From: Psychrobacter glacincola
Lineage (GTDB): Bacteria > Pseudomonadota > Gammaproteobacteria > Pseudomonadales > Moraxellaceae
Assembly: GCF_904846075.1 (NCBI RefSeq)
Contig: NZ_CAJGZH010000002.1
Coordinates: 434,001-498,000, forward strand
Direction: 5' to 3'
DNA length: 64,000 nucleotides
How positions within the stretch are numbered: position 1 is the first letter of the stretch; each line of letters starts with the position of its first letter. A program made the translations under genes and the position numbers. Positions 18,870-26,296 of the stretch are shown piece after piece. The notes beneath the pieces were generated by a model. That model made no database searches. It saw only the letters and a list, made by a program, of their open reading frames with translations, and was not told where the DNA came from.

Positions 18870-19216
18870 TTATAGATCTCCTAAGGTTCTGAGGTGATAC
18901 TCATACTGCTGGTCTGCAGTGGCTAGCATTTCTTTATAAAAACGCTTTTTATTACCCTTATCACCAATACAAAGCACAACCGCTTGCCGCTTTGGATCAA
19001 AGGCAAAAAAGGCTCTGAGTGGCTTGCCTCTGTGCTGAATACGCAACTCTTTCATGTTGGTAAACTTTGAATCGTACACCGTATCCACTAAAGGACGACT
19101 AAGCTTGGACCTTGCTGTTCTAGAACCATCAAAGCTGCCAGTACTTTTTCTTGCGTTGATTCATCTTGCTGATCAAACCATTGGTTGAACAGCTCTGTTG
19201 TGATGACAGTCCACAT
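18870..19216 (-). pseudogene. HigB/Gp49-type toxin, frameshifted
   Basis: The frame opens at ATG 19216 (WTVITTELFNQWFDQQDE) and is lost after GPSL near 19,100. One missing base there separates it from SRPLVDTVYDSKFTNMKELR and KPLRAFFAFDPKRQAVVLC, which run to 18,870. Corrected, it is a 115-residue RelE-superfamily mRNA interferase of the Gp49/HigB type with the usual R-A-F-F-A-F-D core and a helical C-terminus. As read, the toxin is dead or the base is a sequencing error. The antitoxin gene directly follows and is intact. Confidence 0.85.
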
Positions 19217-19232
19217 ATAAAAACCAATATAT

Positions 19233-19250
19233 AGATTATAGTCTATAATA
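19233..19250. promoter_or_regulatory. Likely HigA operator and promoter
   Basis: ATTATAG-T-CTATAAT (19,235-19,249) is a 7-bp perfect dyad in an AT-rich stretch 19 bases before the toxin start, where the antitoxin would be expected to repress its own operon. Confidence 0.55.
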
Positions 19251-19508
19251 TATAGTTAATCGAGACAGTCTGCAATTATAGTGAGCGGCTCTTAACAGCC
19301 TATTCTTAGTAGCGACAATATTTTCTATCGTTAACCTATTGGTTAAAGGGCTGTTCTAGATAAGTAGATTGCAACGATTTAATTAGCTCGATTGACCTAG
19401 CTGGTCAGGATATGAGAGTTTGAGATGATTAATAGACTAAAAAAAGAATGCATCACAGTTTAGTAAGCGTCCAATTAGGGGTTATTTAGAGTATTAGGGC
19501 TCGCGCCA

Positions 19509-19861
19509 TCACTCAAGAAGGCGACAATCTTTATTCAATGGTGGCCAAGTGAATTCTTTATCATCATAGTGCAGTAAGATAGTATCGTTAGTGATTCCAT
19601 TTTTATTGTGCCATTTAAATGCTGTAGGCGTATTTTCAAAGAAGTCAGACTACAGAAAGCATTTTGGTAGCTCTCCGCCTCTAGGCTAGCTAACGTTTGC
19701 TCTACATACTTATTGATACCATCAATCATCTCGTTGGCATCTTCTTGCCATTCAAAACTGTAATCTGCATCAAGAGAATCTAGATCATCAATTTTTTTTA
19801 GATCAATTAAGGCATCCATGAGTTTGCGTAGATTATTAAAGTCTAGGCTCGATATTGTGGT
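19509..19861 (-). pseudogene. Truncated and frameshifted hypothetical gene
   Basis: Reading leftwards from the edge of repeat B, the frame gives SLDFNNLRKLMDALIDLKK, IDDLDSLDADYSFEWQED and ends at NAF. A one-base loss near 19,655 then moves the coherent sequence (SDFFENTPTAFKWHNKNG, YDDKEFTWPPLNKDCRLLE) into another frame ending at 19,509. The 5' end is cut off where repeat B begins. I do not recognise the family. It is small and acidic, like an immunity protein, but that is only a guess. Confidence 0.55.
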
Positions 19862-19915
19862 CTGTTAATAGGTTTAAGGGCTAAAATAGCTGGTTCCGCT
19901 AGGGTATGCCTGATT
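19862..19915 (-). repeat. GCATACCCC repeat, copy B
   Basis: The reverse complement reads GCATACCCTAGCGGAACC, then AGCTATTTTAGCCC and AAACCTATTAACAGAC, matching copies A and C. Its right edge coincides with the loss of the 5' end of the neighbouring hypothetical gene, so it arrived by insertion or recombination. Confidence 0.6.
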
Positions 19916-19960
19916 TCATTTGGCGAATGTTAACTTTCTAGAGTTAAAAAGGTAAATCGT

Positions 19961-20560
19961 ATGGAAAATTTCAGTAACAAGACAATAATTGACGAAGAAA
20001 TTATTATTGAAAGTAACAGCTGTATATTTCTAGGACCAAATTTAAAACTCGTTGATTGTGTTGTTATCAATAAGCAAACGGCTAGAGGTATACAGTTCTT
20101 AGATGCTGAAATGGTTGGGGGTGTTTTTCAGACGAAGAAGAAGCTAACCAATTGGCAAGAGCATAGTGTGACCTTCGACTCGGTAACCTTCAAAGGTAAT
20201 TTTTTAGGATGCGATTTGGGCGGACGCCCTGATGAAGAGTCATCAAATCATTATGGATTAGTAAAAGACTGTGATTTTAGCCAAGCAAATATGCACCTAT
20301 GCCGATTGTTTAATGCTGATATCGAAAGCATTAAATTTGGTAGATGGCCGTACTTCACTATTATTAATCTCGAGGCAGCCGCCATTCAAATTCAGAAATT
20401 AAACGTCCCAAATGAGTTAATAATATCGTTAGATATTTCTGATGAGCCAGAAGGAACATCAGCTGTACTATTTAATGCTGAATTGATTGCTAAGAAAGAA
20501 GGAATTGATATAGAAGTTATCAAAGAATTAGTCAGCCAGATTGATAGTGTCATAATATAG
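19961..20560 (+). CDS. Hypothetical protein with beta-helix-like repeats, possible immunity protein
   Basis: The 199-residue soluble protein has strands spaced like pentapeptide or right-handed beta-helix coils, for example VTFDSVTFKGNFLGCDLG, LVKDCDFSQANMHLCRLFNA and DIESIKF, and then a helical C-terminus. There is no signal peptide. It is the first of a row of small acidic genes ahead of an orphan toxin tip with a YezG immunity gene, so a role as an orphan immunity protein is plausible (inference from context). I do not recognise the family. The frame is intact. Confidence 0.6.
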   Translation: MENFSNKTIIDEEIIIESNSCIFLGPNLKLVDCVVINKQTARGIQFLDAEMVGGVFQTKKKLTNWQEHSVTFDSVTFKGNFLGCDLGGRPDEESSNHYGLVKDCDFSQANMHLCRLFNADIESIKFGRWPYFTIINLEAAAIQIQKLNVPNELIISLDISDEPEGTSAVLFNAELIAKKEGIDIEVIKELVSQIDSVII

Positions 20561-20606
20561 GTTATTTTATGGTTATAAGGACTATTATTAAGGAGGTCTA
20601 CTGTGA

Positions 20607-20996
20607 TTGGTGATACGGTTATTTATTTTTGAACCAGATGTCGAAAAAATTAAATATTATCCAGAAGAAGGGCACGGGTTTACATTTGAAACGTTGTGGT
20701 TTGATACCATTACAATGCTTGAGCTTACGGATATAATTGACATTCCAATTGATATAGCTGACACCGTCGCTTATGACGAGCATAGTGGTTATTTACTTTC
20801 GAAGCTAAACCCAAAAGCGGTTAGCTATATTTTTGAGAAATATCCAACACTGACTACTCTAAAAAATGTTGATGATTTAGATAAGGACGATCCGCTACAC
20901 CAATTAGGTGATGTTGAGATATCTGATTTGATCAAGCTCTATGAGTTTATAAGACGATACGGTATAGAAAATTTATATCTTTATTCTACCTTTTAA
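20607..20996 (+). CDS. Small acidic hypothetical protein, possible immunity protein
   Basis: This is a 129-residue, strongly acidic protein (pieces such as FEPDVEKIKYYPEEGHGF and LDKDDPLHQLGDVEISDL) without membrane segments. AGGAGG at 20591-20596 suggests the TTG at 20607 (or the GTG at 20610) as start; the GTG at 20603 is in another frame and stops soon. It is followed by a terminator and a toxin tip. Small size, acidity and position fit an orphan immunity gene, but the family is not recognised. Confidence 0.6.
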   Translation: MVIRLFIFEPDVEKIKYYPEEGHGFTFETLWFDTITMLELTDIIDIPIDIADTVAYDEHSGYLLSKLNPKAVSYIFEKYPTLTTLKNVDDLDKDDPLHQLGDVEISDLIKLYEFIRRYGIENLYLYSTF

Positions 20997-21022
20997 AAGC
21001 CTGCTCTTGCAGGTTTTTTTTA
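20995..21022 (+). terminator. Terminator after the acidic hypothetical gene
   Basis: AGCCTGC, a TCTT loop and GCAGG are followed by eight T, directly at the end of the preceding gene. Confidence 0.8.
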
Positions 21023-21025
21023 TGA

Positions 21026-21644
21026 TACTACGTTAAGCCCACATTTAAGGAAGGCAGCTCAGTATTAACGACTTATAGTTATAAAAGCAATAATACCCCT
21101 GAGGGTTTTGTAAAAAAAACTACCTGCCGTGATTAAAGTCACAGACTTAGCTACCTTTAATCGTATGGCAGAGAATCCACTACCCAACACGACTTATGAG
21201 TATGGTAGCTATGCATGGCGTACCGATAGTAAAGGTCGTGTTGATCAAGTATCAGGTACAATTGATCCGAAAGACCATGGGCGTCAAACAACAGATAGCA
21301 TTACTACGACAAAAATTGGTAACGATAAGGGGTCGAAATCGGGTGATGTAGGTTTCCATTTAATTGGTAATCAGTTCAATGGTCCAATTAATCGATTAAA
21401 TGTTGTACCAGGTAACGGAAAACCTTCTAATGGAGTAGCAAACTTAAATCAAGGAGCCTATGCGAGTAAGTTTGAGAGTAAGGTAAAAGCGTTAGCCGCA
21501 GCGGGTAAAAAGGTAGAAGTAAGGATAGAGCCAATTTATCGTAGTGGTAATAATACAACAAGGCCAGATACAATCAGAACAAGCTATAGAATTGAAAACG
21601 GTACTTGGAGAACTAGAACGTTTAAAAATCAAGCAGGAGGTTGA
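21026..21644 (+). pseudogene. Orphan contact-dependent toxin tip, DNA/RNA non-specific nuclease domain (5'-truncated)
   Basis: From 21129 the frame encodes 171 residues that match the Endonuclea_NS_2 toxin domain: YEYGSYAWRTDSKGRVDQVSG, GDVGFHLIGNQFNGPINRLN with the likely catalytic His, VVPGN, LNQGAY and RIEPIYRSGNN. Upstream, coherent sequence (YYVKPTFKEGSSVL, TTYSYKSNNTPEGFVK) lies in another frame; one surplus A in the run 21112-21119 separates them. The large delivery protein (CdiA, FhaB or Rhs type) is absent, so this is a displaced C-terminal tip. An immunity gene follows two bases later. Confidence 0.75.
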
Positions 21645-21645
21645 A

Positions 21646-22035
21646 ATGAATAACTATGAAAAGAACTCTATTGAAAAAAAGATATCACTTTGGGTACAGA
21701 GTAACGCACCTACCGACTGGAAAAAATGTTGTGTATATATTGAGCTAATTATCATAAATAATGATTATGAGTCAGATGAATCGGTAGTCTGGTTTGATAG
21801 TAATAATCAAGTTATTGATTATTTAGTAGAAGGTAGTATAGGTATTCAAATGACCGATTTATTTTACGAATTAAATAAAGTTAGTTTTATGACTGACAAT
21901 AGATCTTGGACGACCTGCAAGATGAAAGTTACTTCAGATGGAAAATACAACTTTGACTTTGGCTATGACATACCACCACGCCTTATGGGATCAGCTGAAG
22001 ACTTGATGTACGACCCAGACTATAAAGAGTTCTAA
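21646..22035 (+). CDS. YezG-family immunity protein
   Basis: The 129-residue protein should bind and neutralise the nuclease tip encoded just before it. WTTCKMKVTSDGKYNFDFGY is the YezG/DUF600 signature; the N-terminus is helical (KKISLWVQSNAPTDWKKCCVYIE). ATG 21646 is preceded by AGGAGG at 21635-21640, which lies inside the toxin end, so the two are translationally linked. A paralogue follows at 22,201, and the last ~85 bases of the two genes are nearly identical. Confidence 0.85.
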   Translation: MNNYEKNSIEKKISLWVQSNAPTDWKKCCVYIELIIINNDYESDESVVWFDSNNQVIDYLVEGSIGIQMTDLFYELNKVSFMTDNRSWTTCKMKVTSDGKYNFDFGYDIPPRLMGSAEDLMYDPDYKEF

Positions 22036-22051
22036 AATATGAACTTACTAT

Positions 22052-22197
22052 TTAAAAACTTTATCCGTTATTAATTTGATTGAGCCAATATATAATTCAA
22101 ACAACCGAAGTGTTAGACCAGATGCTTTTTCAGTGTCTTATGGCGAAGTTGGTAAAAGAGTTACAGAAAATATTATTCAAAATAAAAAAGGTGGTTG
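22052..22197 (+). pseudogene. C-terminal fragment of a second toxin tip
   Basis: A short frame ending at TGA 22195-22197 reads SVINLIEPIYNSNNRSVRPD, then AFSVSYGEVGKR and ends NKKGG. It lines up with the end of the first tip (RIEPIYRSGNNTTRPD ... NQAGG). It is the last ~45 residues of a homologous nuclease toxin, directly in front of a second immunity gene, as in arrays of displaced CdiA-CT/immunity modules. Confidence 0.7.
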
Positions 22198-22200
22198 AAG

Positions 22201-22584
22201 ATGAGTGTAACTAAAGTGGAAGAACTACAAGAGCTAATCGTTAGATGGGTTTTTGATAATAGTCCACAGAACTGGACTAAGTACTGTCACTACATTGAGC
22301 TAGTCAAAACAGGTGAGGATTTTGAAAATAGTTCATCTTCGGTATGGTTTCATAATAACGAAGAAGTAGATTATAGAGTAGACGTCAACAATAGGTATCT
22401 CTTATTAAAATTATTTTTTGAATTAAATGAAACTATGCATAATTCAAAAGAATATTGGACTACCTGTAAAATGAAAGTCACAGTAGATGGACAATATAAC
22501 TTTGACTTTGGCTATGACATACCACCACGTCTCATGGGATCAGCTGAAGATTTACTCTATCATCCAGATTATGAAAGTTTCTAA
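22201..22584 (+). CDS. YezG-family immunity protein, second paralogue
   Basis: The 127-residue protein is paralogous to the one ending at 22,035, sharing YWTTCKMKVT, YNFDFGYDIPPRLMGSAEDL and a PDY end, but with a diverged N-terminus (VEELQELIVRWVFDNSPQNW). AAGGTGG at 22188-22194 precedes ATG 22201. Its cognate toxin is reduced to a fragment. It may still protect against a toxin delivered by siblings. The near-identical 3' ends would allow recombination between modules. Confidence 0.85.
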   Translation: MSVTKVEELQELIVRWVFDNSPQNWTKYCHYIELVKTGEDFENSSSSVWFHNNEEVDYRVDVNNRYLLLKLFFELNETMHNSKEYWTTCKMKVTVDGQYNFDFGYDIPPRLMGSAEDLLYHPDYESF

Positions 22585-22705
22585 ACTCTGAGCTAGCTAT
22601 TAGGGAAGTATTTGGTTTTGTATCTATTCATAATTGAGTACTCCCTCATAAGTCCTACTGTACAGATGATTTAGGTAATCTCGTAAAACACTACTCAGTG
22701 ATAGC

Positions 22706-22740
22706 AGATATAAGACCAATCAGTTTTTGGTCTTATATCT
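22706..22740 (-). terminator. 14-bp perfect hairpin across the end of the BLUF operon
   Basis: AGATATAAGACCAA (22,706-22,719) and its exact complement (22,727-22,740) flank a 7-base loop that contains the stop codon of the last gene. No T-run follows on the minus strand, so it is not a classic terminator; it may protect the 3' end or act in another way. Confidence 0.55.
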
Positions 22741-23115
22741 TGCTTCTGCTAGTGCCATCTTATTCTGTGCTACTACGGTCAACACACAAGGCTTACCGAT
22801 ATAGTCAGTTTTGACAAATAGCATGTTTCCAGCAGTGGCTTCGACGATAGTGATGTCGCACTTGCCCTGCTTCATTTGACTCGCGGATGAATCGCTCAGT
22901 GCTGATAGTGTGCTGCTCATCGCTGCAAACTTGTCCGTTTGATTGCTCAATTCACTGATCGAAAAGCAACTAATGGGAAAGCCATCTGTGGTGCATAAGC
23001 TAACCAATATGACTTCTCTATTGGCGTCACACAGTGCTTTCATATGGCTTAATAACACTATTTTTGCTGGTGATTTTTCGTCTAATTTTTCTTTTAACAT
23101 AGTCATATCTGGCAT
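22720..23115 (-). CDS. Roadblock/LC7-domain protein, distal (MglB-like)
   Basis: The 131-residue protein has the Roadblock fold pattern: an N-terminal helix, the strand VSLCTTDGFPISCFSI, a long helix (DKFAAMSSTLSALSDSSASQ), paired strands (CDITIVEATAGNMLFVKT, KPCVLTVVAQ) and a final helix. Such proteins dimerise and act as GTPase-activating or scaffold partners of small GTPases (MglB for MglA, CvnB for CvnD). Its start overlaps the GTPase stop as TAATG, so the two are translationally coupled. It is the last gene of the four-gene minus-strand operon. Confidence 0.85.
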   Translation of the reverse strand: MPDMTMLKEKLDEKSPAKIVLLSHMKALCDANREVILVSLCTTDGFPISCFSISELSNQTDKFAAMSSTLSALSDSSASQMKQGKCDITIVEATAGNMLFVKTDYIGKPCVLTVVAQNKMALAEARYKTKN

Positions 23116-23648
23116 TAGTCTTGATTGTTAAGGGTATTAAATAATGACAACAGAGACACGGCGGACTCTCTATTTCTAGGATCTGTATGGAGCACGGGTG
23201 CCACCACTTTATGCTGCATCAACATCACTCTTATTTCTTGTCCCAGTGCTGAAAGGCTATCTTTGTCAGCATCCTCGCAATGAGTGATGCCAATGATACA
23301 CGTGGTCTGATTTTTTTCTGGTGCAAAAAAGTGTAATAGCTTATCTAAATTGGCATAATCGGGTGTCTCGTCATATCTAATCAAAATGAGCAATCCCCAT
23401 AGCGACTGATTGACGAACTCCCATAAAAAAGAAAACCGCTCTTGACCTGGCACACCGTAAATACCTAGCGCCATATCGTCAGACAGAGTGATGCGCCCAT
23501 AATCGATACCGACCGTCGTGTACTCTTTACCGATATCGATACTAGATTTTGCTTCTGTTTCGATGGGGCTTATCTCGCTTAGGGTTTTGACCAACTGAGT
23601 TTTTCCAGCACCTACTTCACCAATGATTGCTAGTTTCTGATATTCAAT
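23115..23648 (-). CDS. Small Ras-like GTPase (COG2229/MglA/CvnD type), AUU start
   Basis: The protein is about 177 residues. The P-loop GEVGAGKT (about residues 10-17), a switch region [17 protein letters not shown] as the G3 motif and GITHCED in the G4 position mark a bacterial Arf/Ras-like GTPase. The only start that keeps the P-loop is ATT at 23,648-23,646, preceded by GAGGT and placed three bases after the BLUF stop; the next usual start (a TTG around 23,594) would delete it. The conserved N-terminus EYQKLAIIG supports this. It sits between BLUF and Roadblock genes, so it is the likely switch of the system. Confidence 0.82.
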   Translation of the reverse strand: MEYQKLAIIGEVGAGKTQLVKTLSEISPIETEAKSSIDIGKEYTTVGIDYGRITLSDDMALGIYGVPGQERFSFLWEFVNQSLWGLLILIRYDETPDYANLDKLLHFFAPEKNQTTCIIGITHCEDADKDSLSALGQEIRVMLMQHKVVAPVLHTDPRNRESAVSLLSLFNTLNNQD

Positions 23649-23651
23649 TTT

Positions 23652-24380
23652 TTACCTCATTCCTAAGAATTTTTTGATCGCACCATAAAATTTGTTAGGC
23701 TTTTTCTCATTTACGGTTTGCTCATGTATCGGTGCTGCCTCTGTGACACTCAATAAACCTAAACGATCAAACTCTCTGATAATCTGTGTGACTTGATGAT
23801 GGCTACCAAAATCACCACTATCCGCTAGTGCATTAAACGAATAAGGCTTTTTAGTCAATTTGATACACAGGTTCATAGTCATTTGAGGATTACTTTCATT
23901 ATTCAGATCAGGCCAAGCTAATAATCTTAAATTCTTACCTTCATAATACTTTTCAGGCGCCGTATCAGATTTTTTTATATCAATAAACGGTTGAATACGT
24001 CTTTGTTGAGACTCATCAAAGCTGTTCAACACAGCGCTATTATTCTCAATGAACGCATTAAAAAAGTTATCTTGATCCACAAAGTCAAACACGCTCACAG
24101 CCCAATTATTAAAGCTGCGTTTGATCACGCGCACATCCAAAAACACCCAAAGATCTTCATGTCTAGGATCAGAAGCTATCTTACTCATTAACTTGTCTAC
24201 TTCCAGATGAGGGCCTTCTAGCACTTGCAGATACTGACCGTCACGGTAAGAGATGATACCCGTAATTTGCGATTTTGGATTATTCTTACGAGAGACGCTA
24301 ACGATGTCTGATAACCCAGTAGGCATTCGAATAGTACGATCACTGATAGGCACTCTACTGACGTATGCAATACACTTCAT
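23652..24380 (-). CDS. BLUF-domain blue-light photoreceptor with C-terminal extension
   Basis: Residues 1-97 form a BLUF domain that binds FAD: Tyr6 in IAYVSR, Asn34 in SRKNNPKSQITG, Gln52 in YLQVLEG and Trp93 in FNNWAVS match the photoactive Tyr/Asn/Gln/Trp set. The semi-conserved Met two residues after the Trp is Val95. Residues ~145-242 form a separate domain that looks like a small winged helix (NLCIKLTKKPYSFNALADSG, VTQIIREFDRLGLLSV) and then a basic tail. It precedes a GTPase gene by three bases. It is cytosolic. Light control of the GTPase is inferred from gene order, not shown. Confidence 0.88.
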   Translation of the reverse strand: MKCIAYVSRVPISDRTIRMPTGLSDIVSVSRKNNPKSQITGIISYRDGQYLQVLEGPHLEVDKLMSKIASDPRHEDLWVFLDVRVIKRSFNNWAVSVFDFVDQDNFFNAFIENNSAVLNSFDESQQRRIQPFIDIKKSDTAPEKYYEGKNLRLLAWPDLNNESNPQMTMNLCIKLTKKPYSFNALADSGDFGSHHQVTQIIREFDRLGLLSVTEAAPIHEQTVNEKKPNKFYGAIKKFLGMR

Positions 24381-24440
24381 TTTGCCACTTGATAAAACGG
24401 CTCACGCTCGTTAAGTTATTCCTACTGCTTATAAAATAAT

Positions 24441-24522
24441 AATTCGCTATGTACAGTACGTACATAACGAATTTGACCTTGTTGCCAGTCTTGTCTTATT
24501 TAAGGCGCGATAAGCAACAAGG
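24441..24522. promoter_or_regulatory. Two inverted repeats between the proximal Roadblock gene and BLUF
   Basis: AATTCGCTATGTAC (24,441-24,454) pairs with 24,460-24,473 with one mismatch. CCTTGTTGC (24,477-24,485) pairs exactly with GCAACAAGG (24,514-24,522). They lie in the 185-base gap before the BLUF start and may be an attenuator, processing site or regulator site. They show that transcription from the first gene into BLUF may be modulated. Confidence 0.45.
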
Positions 24523-24565
24523 AGAGTTTGATAAATCACTCATTTTTTGAACACGACCAACCGAA

Positions 24566-24925
24566 TTATATTTCTAGTTTATTTTCTACCGCTTGTACCT
24601 TACGGCGGGCTAATGCAAGATTGGCTTTTGATTTATCAAGCACCAAATAAATAAACAAGTCTTCATGCTTGGCTGTAGGACGAATGATGTGCAATTGAGA
24701 CTCCAAGGTGATTAACATATCTTCGATTTCACCTTTGATTTCTAATGATTTCATCGTTGCTACTTTCGCCTTTACCACTTGCGAGTTACCTGCTGCTGCA
24801 AGTTCTAAGTCAACGCCGCCGCCAGCCATACCAAGTACCATGCCTGACATATAGTCGACGATACAGCCACCCATTGCACCATCAAGATTCATTAATTCTT
24901 GTAACGACTCAGCGATATTTGACAT
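24566..24925 (-). CDS. Roadblock/LC7-domain protein, proximal
   Basis: The 119-residue protein begins SNIAESLQELMNLDGAMGG and continues with CIVDYMSGMVLGMAGG, a helix (DLELAAAGNSQVVKAKVATM), the strand pair MLITLESQLHIIRP and DLFIYLVLDKSKANLALAR, and a final helix: the Roadblock/LC7 plan. It differs clearly from the second Roadblock protein at 22,720. It is the first gene of the minus-strand BLUF/GTPase set. It probably provides a second regulatory or scaffold subunit for the GTPase. Confidence 0.85.
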   Translation of the reverse strand: MSNIAESLQELMNLDGAMGGCIVDYMSGMVLGMAGGGVDLELAAAGNSQVVKAKVATMKSLEIKGEIEDMLITLESQLHIIRPTAKHEDLFIYLVLDKSKANLALARRKVQAVENKLEI

Positions 24926-25273
24926 ACTTTTTCCTATTTATTTGATTGTATTAAAATAAAGTAATAATAAAATTGTGAGATGTTAATGACATTAAAACAT
25001 CTGTAGCTAAGTGTTTTTTAGCGAATGCATTGCACTACAATTAGTAAAAGAATTTTTACTTAGCCGGAGCTATTATAGCCCATATATAAAAGATAAATTA
25101 TTTTTATCTAGCCGCTTATCATTAAAAAACTACCGTTTATCTTGAAAGTAGGTGATAAATAAAAAAACATGTTCATTTATTAAATTAACTCGACTTAACA
25201 AATTAGAAAAACCAACTAATCCAACGATATCGAATACCGACTTACTTAGAAAAATTAGCTATATCTGACTAAG
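24926..25273. other. AT-rich intergenic region upstream of the Roadblock-BLUF operon
   Basis: No gene is supported. The region is very AT-rich and should hold the promoter of the minus-strand operon, but no single promoter stands out clearly enough to call. Confidence 0.4.
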
Positions 25274-25552
25274 TTAAGCAATGGTCGGTTTACCATTGTC
25301 AAACATAACACTATAAATAACTACAACTCCTGTTCGATCAGGCAATAGCTCTATGATGTTGGCAACTGGAATAAAAATTTCTTGATTATCTCCTAGCTTA
25401 ATAAAATATTTAGATGAAATTACTTTATGACCTTTACTTAAGTGCGTATACAATTCGGATCCTTTATTCTGATCTGCACTACTCTCTATAAATAATCGCC
25501 CATCATCGCATGTGCTTTTAATTAAAATTTCTTTAATCACTGTTTTTTTCAT
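25274..25552 (-). CDS. Small hypothetical protein
   Basis: The 92-residue protein starts at ATG 25552 (KKTVIKEILIKSTCDDGRLF). The rest is beta-rich and ends with VVVIYSVMFDNGKPTIA. I do not recognise a family, and there is no signal peptide or membrane segment. Longer in-frame starts reach into the ~145-bp repeat and are unlikely. It is oriented like the BLUF operon but is separated from it by about 350 bases. Confidence 0.5.
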   Translation of the reverse strand: MKKTVIKEILIKSTCDDGRLFIESSADQNKGSELYTHLSKGHKVISSKYFIKLGDNQEIFIPVANIIELLPDRTGVVVIYSVMFDNGKPTIA

Positions 25553-25589
25553 TTCAATACCTTTTACCATAACGTCCGTTGTGGGAACA

Positions 25590-25741
25590 CGTTCGACTCC
25601 CGTATAGCACACCGATCATGAATAGAATATTTATGGTAAGTACATCATGAAGTACACTGTGACTATTTCAGCAAGTTAAAACGTTAATACCATTAGCTCA
25701 CAGCCTTATTTTCAAGTCCTCACTAGGGAACTGTATCTTCA
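25590..25741 (-). repeat. ~145-bp interspersed repeat, copy 2 (inverted relative to copy 1)
   Basis: On the minus strand it reads TTCCCTAGTGAGGACTTGAA and continues with the blocks shared with 15,535-15,675, with many point differences and small indels. Together the copies bracket about 10 kb in inverted orientation. Confidence 0.6.
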
Positions 25742-25833
25742 GTTTGCTATGAACATCTCTATTGACAATGGTTATCACCAACATTAATATTCGATCTTTT
25801 AAATAAACATACGTTCATTTATTAGGATTTTTG

Positions 25834-26202
25834 ATGCGGAATTTTGTCCTAGATTACCCAAAGGGGAGTTACCGCAAGTTTTTCATTGTGGCTTTAATCC
25901 TAAGTTTTGGTTTTTTCATAAACTCTTCTATAAATAAAGACATACCAAACATCTTAATATGGCTAGGAATATTTTTAGCAGTATTGAAGCAAGTTGTCAT
26001 ACCTGTAGATCTAGACCAAAAACTATCTTTGTCGAAAAAAAGGTACTCTATAAGTGATGATGATTTCATAAGTCATTATAATAGTAGTTCTATTACTCAT
26101 AATAACAACAAGGATAAAACTTGGCATAAATTAATAATACTGGGTGATGATATTTCGTCTATTTTACTTACTGCTGTCATAATCTATAGCATATTTGGTT
26201 AA
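25834..26202 (+). CDS. Small membrane protein, hypothetical
   Basis: This 122-residue protein has three likely membrane helices: FFIVALILSFGFFINS (about 15-30), IPNILIWLGIFLAVLKQVV (about 38-56) and ISSILLTAVIIYSIF at the C-terminus, with a polar Ser/Asn-rich loop between. I do not recognise the family. ATG 25834 follows TTAGGA. It is AT-rich and stands alone in the island. Confidence 0.5.
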   Translation: MRNFVLDYPKGSYRKFFIVALILSFGFFINSSINKDIPNILIWLGIFLAVLKQVVIPVDLDQKLSLSKKRYSISDDDFISHYNSSSITHNNNKDKTWHKLIILGDDISSILLTAVIIYSIFG

Positions 26203-26296
26203 CTAAATTGTATTAGTAAGCCATAACAAAACTGTTATAGATTACTAATATAATGAAAGACTTACTATCTAAAATTGGGAACTGTAAGTAGCGAAC

